Source: Streptomyces sp. AC555_RSS877
GTDB taxonomy: Bacteria; Actinomycetota; Actinomycetes; Streptomycetales; Streptomycetaceae
NCBI RefSeq assembly: GCF_019049245.1
Contig: NZ_JAGMUK010000040.1
Location: 180,125-244,124, forward strand
Length of the DNA stretch: 64,000 nt
Reading direction: 5' to 3'
This document shows, piece by piece, positions 59,660 through 64,000 of the stretch (positions are counted from its first letter, which is position 1; each line of letters starts with the position of its first letter). Made by a program: the position numbers and the translations under genes. The notes under the pieces were generated by a model, which saw only the letters and a list, made by a program, of their open reading frames with translations, made no database searches and was not told the DNA's origin.

Positions 59660-60604
59660 GTGCACCAGCACCCGCAGAACACCGCACTTCCCGGGGCCTC
59701 CCGCCCGTCCCCGCACCGCGTCGGCCGCCCCGGGGCCCACCGGTTCACCGGTGCCCTGGCGGCGATCGCCGCGACCGCGGCGCTCGGCACCCTCGCCGTC
59801 CCCGGCGCCCAGGCGGCCGACAACCCGTACGAGCGCGGCCCGGCACCCACCAACGCCTCCATCGAGGCACTGCGCGGTCCCTACGCCGTCTCCGAGACGA
59901 CCGTGTCCCGCGCGGCCGTCACCGGGTTCGGCGGCGGCACGATCTACTACCCCACGAGCACCGCTGACGGAACCTTCGGAGCCGTCGTCGTCTCGCCCGG
60001 CTACACCGGGACCCAGTCCTCCATCGCCTGGCTGGGACCGCGCCTGGCGTCCCAGGGCTTCGTCGTCTTCACCATCGACACCCTCAGCACCCTGGACCAG
60101 CCGGACTCCCGGGGCCGCCAGCTGCTCGCCGCCCTCGACCACCTCACCGAACGCAGCCCGGTGCGCGCCCGCATCGACAGCAGCCGGCTCGGCGTCATGG
60201 GGCACTCGATGGGCGGCGGCGGCAGTCTCGAGGCCGCGAAGTCCCGGCCCGCTCTCCAGGCGGCGATCCCCCTGACGCCCTGGAACAACGACAAGTCCTG
60301 GCCCGAGATCAGCACACCCACCCTGATCGTCGGTGCCGACGGCGACAGCGTGGCATCGGTCGCGAGCCACGCCGAGCCCTTCTACAACAGCCTGCCCTCC
60401 TCCCTCGACCGCGCCTACCTGGAGCTGAACAACGCCAACCACTTCGCGCCGATCACGTCGAACACGACGATCGCCAAGTACAGCGTTTCCTGGCTCAAGC
60501 GGTTCATCGACAACGACACCCGCTACGAGCAGTTCCTGTGCCCGCTGCCGCGGCCGAGCCTGACGATCGAGGAGTACCGGGGCAACTGCCCGCACGGTTC
60601 CTGA
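59660..60604 (+). CDS. secreted cutinase / polyester hydrolase (PETase-like)
   Basis: A 314-residue secreted alpha/beta hydrolase. The signal peptide (about 28-52) ends AQA; the mature enzyme starts near A53 with ADNPYERGPAPTNASIEAL. The catalytic triad is S183 (VMGHSMGGGGSL), D229 (IVGADGDSVASV) and H261 (NANHFAP). The oxyanion hole uses Y115 (SPGYTGTQSS) and M184. W208 is in TPWNN, and C294-C310 form the C-terminal disulfide. These match bacterial cutinases that hydrolyse cutin, other polyesters and, in several characterised relatives, PET. GTG 59660 follows GAGGA. Monocistronic; weak terminator after. Strong family assignment; plastic activity is an inference. Confidence 0.92.
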   Translation: MHQHPQNTALPGASRPSPHRVGRPGAHRFTGALAAIAATAALGTLAVPGAQAADNPYERGPAPTNASIEALRGPYAVSETTVSRAAVTGFGGGTIYYPTSTADGTFGAVVVSPGYTGTQSSIAWLGPRLASQGFVVFTIDTLSTLDQPDSRGRQLLAALDHLTERSPVRARIDSSRLGVMGHSMGGGGSLEAAKSRPALQAAIPLTPWNNDKSWPEISTPTLIVGADGDSVASVASHAEPFYNSLPSSLDRAYLELNNANHFAPITSNTTIAKYSVSWLKRFIDNDTRYEQFLCPLPRPSLTIEEYRGNCPHGS

Positions 60605-60618
60605 CGGCGCCGACGGCA

Positions 60619-60666
60619 TTGTGCCGGTGCACGGCCGCCCCCCGGGGAGGCTGGGCGCCGGCACAA
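60619..60666 (+). terminator. possible terminator after the cutinase gene
   Basis: TTGTGCCGG (60619-60627) and CCGGCACAA (60658-60666) form perfect 9-bp arms with a large G+C-rich loop of 30 nt, 14 nt after the cutinase stop. The loop is long, so this is a weaker call. Confidence 0.5.
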
Positions 60667-60728
60667 GTCGTCCACCTGTTCGGACGTGCGGCTTCCGCCT
60701 CTCGTTACGGGTCAGTAGCGTCGCGGGA

Positions 60729-62372
60729 ATGACCGGACCCAGGACGGTGCCGACGACGGACGGACCGAACCGGGCGGAGAGGTACACGGCAGCGGCCGAG
60801 CAGGCGCTGCTCGCCGGACGCCCGCACCGGGCGCTGCGGCTGCTCGCCGCGACGGGTGGCGGGGCGGCACCGGCCGCGGTGCGCGGCCGCGCCGAACTGG
60901 TACGGGGGCTGGCGGAACTGCGCGACGGCCCCGTGGGCGACGCCCACGAGTCCCTGATGCTCGCCGCGGCCCTGCTCGGTCCCGACGCCCCCGGGCAGTG
61001 CGCCCGTGCCGCTCTCGCCGCCGCGGTCGCGGCGTGGGCGGCGGGCGACCGGGCGGCCTGCCTCAGGGCGCTCGGATGCGAAACCGTCGACGGCGACCCC
61101 CGCCACACCACCCGGCTCCTCCCGTCGGCGAGCGCCGGGACGGGCCGGGAAGGCGGCGGATACGACCTGGTGCGCGACCATGCGCTCGGGATGCGCGCCG
61201 TACTGGAGGCGCGTTTCGACCGGGCGGCCGTACCGCTGCGGCGCGTGGTGGAGTACGCCCGCACCGGTGAGAAACCGGAAGGCCTGCTGCGGTCGGCGGC
61301 CGCCGCCCTCCTGCTCGGGGACCTGGGCGCGGCTCGCCGGGCCGGCGCGCGGGCCCTGGCGGCGGCCCGGAACCGGGGAGCCGCGGCGCTCGTACCGCAG
61401 GCACTGGAGTACCTGGCGTACGCCGAGTTGCGCGCGGGCCGGCACGCGCAGGCCCGTACCCATGCCGGCCAGGGCCTGCGCGCCGCCCTGCGAGCGGGAC
61501 AGCGCAACACGGCGGCCCACCACCACGCCGTGCTCGCCCTGGCCGCGTCCATCGAAGGGGACACGACCTCGGTCGCCGGGCATGCCGCGGCCGCGCTGGC
61601 GATCGCCCGCCGGCACGGTCTGGCCCAGGCGGCCACGCTCGCGCAGTGGGCGGCGGCCCGCGCCGATCTCGGACGCGGCCGCCCCCTCGACGCCGCCGAC
61701 CGGCTCGGCCCACTGGTGCACCCCGGCCCCCGGCGCGGGCACTTCGCGGTGTGGATGCTCGCCGTGCCCTGCTATGTGGAGGCCGCCGTGCTCGCCGGGT
61801 GCCCCGACGACAGCCGGACGGTCATGGAGGAGTTCGCCCGGTGGGCGGCCTTCGGAGCCGATCCGCAGGCCCCCGCCCAGCTGGCCCGCTGCCGTGCCCT
61901 GCTCACCGGCCCGGACGAGGCCGACGCGTTCTACCGCCGGGCCCTGACCCTGCACGACGAGGCGGGCGGCGACTTCGAACGGGCCCGTACCGAACTCCTG
62001 TACGGGAGATGGCTGCGCCGTCGGCGCAGGCTGCGGGAGGCACGCGACCGCCTCGGAGCCGCACTCGTCGGCTTCGACCGCTGCGGCGCCCGGGTGTGGG
62101 CACAGCAGACCGGCGCGGAGCTGCGGGCGCACGGGAGCGCTCCCTGCCCGGCCGGGTCGGACGCGCTGTCCCGCCTGACCCCGCAGCAACTGCGCATCGC
62201 ACGGTACGTGGCCGAGGGCGCCACCAACCGGGAGGTGGCTCTGCGGCTGGCCGTGAGCACCCGCACGGTCGACTACCACCTGCGGAACGTCTTCGCCGCT
62301 CTCGGCCTGCGCTCCAGGGTCGAACTGGCGCGCATGGTCGAACAGGAGGAACAGACCGGTGCACGACCCTAG
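60729..62372 (+). CDS. LuxR-type regulator, LAL-like without an ATPase domain
   Basis: A 547-residue regulator. The C-terminal LuxR helix-turn-helix (about 485-540) reads LTPQQLRIARYVAEGATNRE and VALRLAVSTRTVDYHLRNVF. The rest is an alpha-helical, TPR-like sensor region (AEQALLAGRPHRALRLLAAT, ALEYLAYAELRAGRHAQART, YRRALTLHDEAGGDFERART). LAL regulators normally carry an N-terminal P-loop ATPase before the TPR region; no Walker motif is visible and the ATG at 60729 starts directly with the TPR part. It may be truncated or a natural ATPase-less variant. Target unknown. Confidence 0.8.
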   Translation: MTGPRTVPTTDGPNRAERYTAAAEQALLAGRPHRALRLLAATGGGAAPAAVRGRAELVRGLAELRDGPVGDAHESLMLAAALLGPDAPGQCARAALAAAVAAWAAGDRAACLRALGCETVDGDPRHTTRLLPSASAGTGREGGGYDLVRDHALGMRAVLEARFDRAAVPLRRVVEYARTGEKPEGLLRSAAAALLLGDLGAARRAGARALAAARNRGAAALVPQALEYLAYAELRAGRHAQARTHAGQGLRAALRAGQRNTAAHHHAVLALAASIEGDTTSVAGHAAAALAIARRHGLAQAATLAQWAAARADLGRGRPLDAADRLGPLVHPGPRRGHFAVWMLAVPCYVEAAVLAGCPDDSRTVMEEFARWAAFGADPQAPAQLARCRALLTGPDEADAFYRRALTLHDEAGGDFERARTELLYGRWLRRRRRLREARDRLGAALVGFDRCGARVWAQQTGAELRAHGSAPCPAGSDALSRLTPQQLRIARYVAEGATNREVALRLAVSTRTVDYHLRNVFAALGLRSRVELARMVEQEEQTGARP

Positions 62373-62505
62373 GGACCGACCGGACGGTATGCCATCCTTC
62401 GGGGCAGGACGACTCGGGTGGCAGGCGCCGCGGGAAGGACCGTGGACCAGCCGGGAGTCCGCCGCGGACGCCGTGCCGCGCCGCCGAACGTGGGGGAGGA
62501 CCGTG

Positions 62506-63777
62506 ATGCACCACGCCGTACGACCACGAACAGCGCTGCGCCCAGGACCGGCGGCCGGTCCACAGCCGCGGACCCGGCGCGTGCGGTCGCTGATCGACGC
62601 CGACGCCCTGCACGTCCTGCACCGCGCCGCCCGGGTGCTGCTGGACGACCTGCCCGACCTGACCGACCGGCTGCTGGCCGTCCTCCAGGAGCAGGAGCCG
62701 GCCTACCGGGCCGCGCTGGAGAGCGACCGCGTCGGGACCTGGCAGGAAGTGCACCGGTCGCTGCGGCACAGTGTGACCTCACTGATCGATCCCCGCAGCG
62801 CCCGGGACGCGGCCCGCCGCTGCTCGTGGAAGATCGGAGCCACCCGTGCCGAACAGGGGCTGCCGCTGGACGCCCTGCTGCACGCCTTCCGCCTCGGCGG
62901 GTCGCTGGTGTGGCAGGGGCTGGTGGAGGAGACCTCCCGGACCGCTCCCGAGGACCTACGCCTCCTCGTCCACGTCGCGTCCGACGTCTGGAACTTCGTC
63001 GACGAGCACTGCACGCTCGTCGCGGACGCCTACCGGCAGGTCGAGCGGCAATTGACCTGGCGGCGCGAGAACCGGGTGCGACTGCTGGCCGCCGCCCTGC
63101 TCGACGGCACCAGCCGCATCGCCGACCTGCCCGAGACCGCCCAGGCGCTGGACCTGCCCGAACACGGGCGGTACGCCGTCGTCGCGGTCGCCGGCCCGGA
63201 TCCCGCCGGCTGCGCCGGCGCCCGAGCCGCCGCCGTGCCCGAGGGCCTGCGCGTCCACTGGCACACCGGTGTGGAAGCGGACTACGGGATCGTCCTGGTC
63301 GGCAGCGGCGACCCGCCGGAACCGGCGCCCCGGCCCGACGGTCCCGCGGCGGGCGCGAGGATCGGCGTCGGTGGCGTCGTCGAAGGGCTGGCCGGCATCG
63401 GCGACGCCCGCAGGCAGGCCGACACCGCGCTCGGCATCTGCCCCGTCGACGGCGGCGCCGTCCGGCTGACCGAACACCTCCCCGCCGCCCTCGTCATCAC
63501 CAGTCCGGAACTCGGCAGGGCCCTCGCCGACCGGGTGCTCGGCCCGCTGCTGCGCCTGGAGCCGGGGGACCGGGACGTGCTGCTGGAGACCCTGGCCACC
63601 TGGCTCGCCTGCGACGGCTCCGCGCAGCGGGCCGGCGAGCGGCTCTACTGCCACCGCAACACCGTGCTGAACCGGCTGCGGCGCTGTGAGCACCTGACGG
63701 GCCGTTCCCTGGCCCGCCCCGCGGACGTGGTGGAGATCAGCCTCGCCCTCACCGCCCGCCGACTGCTGCGCGAGTGA
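62506..63777 (+). CDS. PucR-family helix-turn-helix regulator
   Basis: A 423-residue regulator. The C-terminal PucR HTH (about 365-415) reads LLETLATWLACDGSAQRAGE and RLYCHRNTVLNRLRRCEHLT. The middle contains a GGDEF-like/CdaR module with degenerate motifs (GARIGVGGVVEGLAGIGDAR), and the N-terminus is a helical RsbRD-like domain (LLDDLPDLTDRLLAVLQEQE). PucR proteins activate catabolic genes in response to metabolites; the target is unknown. ATG 62506 follows GGGGGAGGA. The last 20 codons recur, with only silent changes, in the tandem repeat that starts here and runs off the right edge. Confidence 0.85.
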   Translation: MHHAVRPRTALRPGPAAGPQPRTRRVRSLIDADALHVLHRAARVLLDDLPDLTDRLLAVLQEQEPAYRAALESDRVGTWQEVHRSLRHSVTSLIDPRSARDAARRCSWKIGATRAEQGLPLDALLHAFRLGGSLVWQGLVEETSRTAPEDLRLLVHVASDVWNFVDEHCTLVADAYRQVERQLTWRRENRVRLLAAALLDGTSRIADLPETAQALDLPEHGRYAVVAVAGPDPAGCAGARAAAVPEGLRVHWHTGVEADYGIVLVGSGDPPEPAPRPDGPAAGARIGVGGVVEGLAGIGDARRQADTALGICPVDGGAVRLTEHLPAALVITSPELGRALADRVLGPLLRLEPGDRDVLLETLATWLACDGSAQRAGERLYCHRNTVLNRLRRCEHLTGRSLARPADVVEISLALTARRLLRE

Positions 63778-64000
63778 CGGCGACTGCCGTGCCGGAACCC
63801 TTTGGGCGGCTGCCGCGCAGGGCCATGGGTCGGTCGCGGGCCCGCCCCGCGGATGTGGTGGAGATCAGCTTGGCCCTCACGGCCCGTCGGCTGCTGCGCG
63901 AGTGACGGCGACTGCCGTGCCGGAACCCTTTGGGCGGCTGCCGCGCAGGGCCATGGGCCGGTCGCGGGCCCGCCCCGCGGATGTGGTGGAGATCAGCTTG
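63711..64000. repeat. 128-nt tandem repeat derived from the end of a PucR-family gene
   Basis: The sequence from 63711 repeats with a period of exactly 128 nt at 63839 and 63967, giving 2.3 visible copies truncated by the right edge. The unit contains the last 20 codons of the PucR gene, its TGA and about 60 nt of flank. Copies 2 and 3 differ from the gene end by only silent third-position (and one Leu first-position) changes (GAC to GAT, CTC to TTG, ACC to ACG, CGC to CGT, CGA to CGG), yet are nearly identical to each other (one mismatch, 63830 vs 63958). Confidence 0.85.

Noticed and set aside
63711..64000. CRISPR array or insertion-sequence end at the right edge
   Set aside because: The unit is 128 nt with no distinct spacers and derives from coding sequence; no transposase or terminal inverted repeat is seen.

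Overview
The window reads as a chromosomal segment of a Streptomyces (or a very close actinomycete). Base composition is very high in G+C with strong third-position bias, GTG and TTG starts are common, genes are densely packed, and families typical of the genus recur: sugar ABC operons without an ATPase gene, ROK regulators, SpoIIE-type phosphatases, DUF2945/DUF3140, DUF5709, an LAL-like LuxR regulator, and a streptogrisin-like protease. I saw no rRNA, tRNA, CRISPR array, transposase, phage module or large biosynthetic cluster.

Layout. 1-1.0 kb: a decayed PLP-dependent decarboxylase (minus) running off the left edge. 1.2-1.9: secreted L,D-transpeptidase. 1.9-7.8: sugar uptake operon 1 (Gfo/Idh oxidoreductase, binding lipoprotein, two permeases, minus) diverging from a ROK regulator. 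7.9-15: small conserved protein, EamA exporter, membrane-anchored S1 protease, MalY-type aminotransferase, PPOX protein, large secreted alpha/beta hydrolase. 15.3-16.6: second Gfo/Idh oxidoreductase. 16.7-19: TetR regulator with a DUF35 Zn-ribbon/OB protein and a divergent ATP-grasp gene, with matching palindromes. 19-26: peptidoglycan-binding membrane protein, flavin reductase, an ANTAR-GAF-PAS-SpoIIE signalling phosphatase, ABM monooxygenase, RpiR/SIS regulator, DUF3662 protein. 26-30: GT39-like mannosyltransferase and a Tat-exported PAP2 phosphatase with an autotransporter-type beta repeat. 30-37.8: amino-sugar locus (BadF-type kinase, ROK regulator, sugar ABC operon 2, toroid-lyase-like enzyme). 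37.9-46.4: DUF2945/DUF3140, P-loop kinase, SnoaL-like protein, a beta-phosphoglucomutase/GH65 phosphorylase pair, GT39-like and UPF0104 membrane proteins, an orphan proteasome beta subunit. 46.4-53.3: NiCoT nickel transporter behind a Nur-like box, small secreted Cys-rich protein, APC permease plus an unknown protein, DUF5709, soluble transhydrogenase. 53.5-60.7: MMPL transporter, membrane SpoIIE phosphatase, a leader-peptide candidate ahead of a GNAT gene, third Gfo/Idh, and a cutinase/polyester hydrolase. 60.7-64: LuxR and PucR regulators and a 128-nt tandem repeat running off the right edge.

How parts fit together. Both ABC operons lack an ATPase; in Streptomyces the shared MsiK ATPase usually serves such systems (family knowledge). 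Operon 2, its kinase and its ROK repressor look like one catabolic unit centred on a perfect palindrome at 31159-31182. A 12-mer with an AAGCGCTT core lies both upstream of operon 2 and at the start of the 15.3 kb oxidoreductase, suggesting a shared LacI-type regulator encoded elsewhere. The HAD and GH65 genes are translationally coupled and form a disaccharide phosphorolysis pathway.
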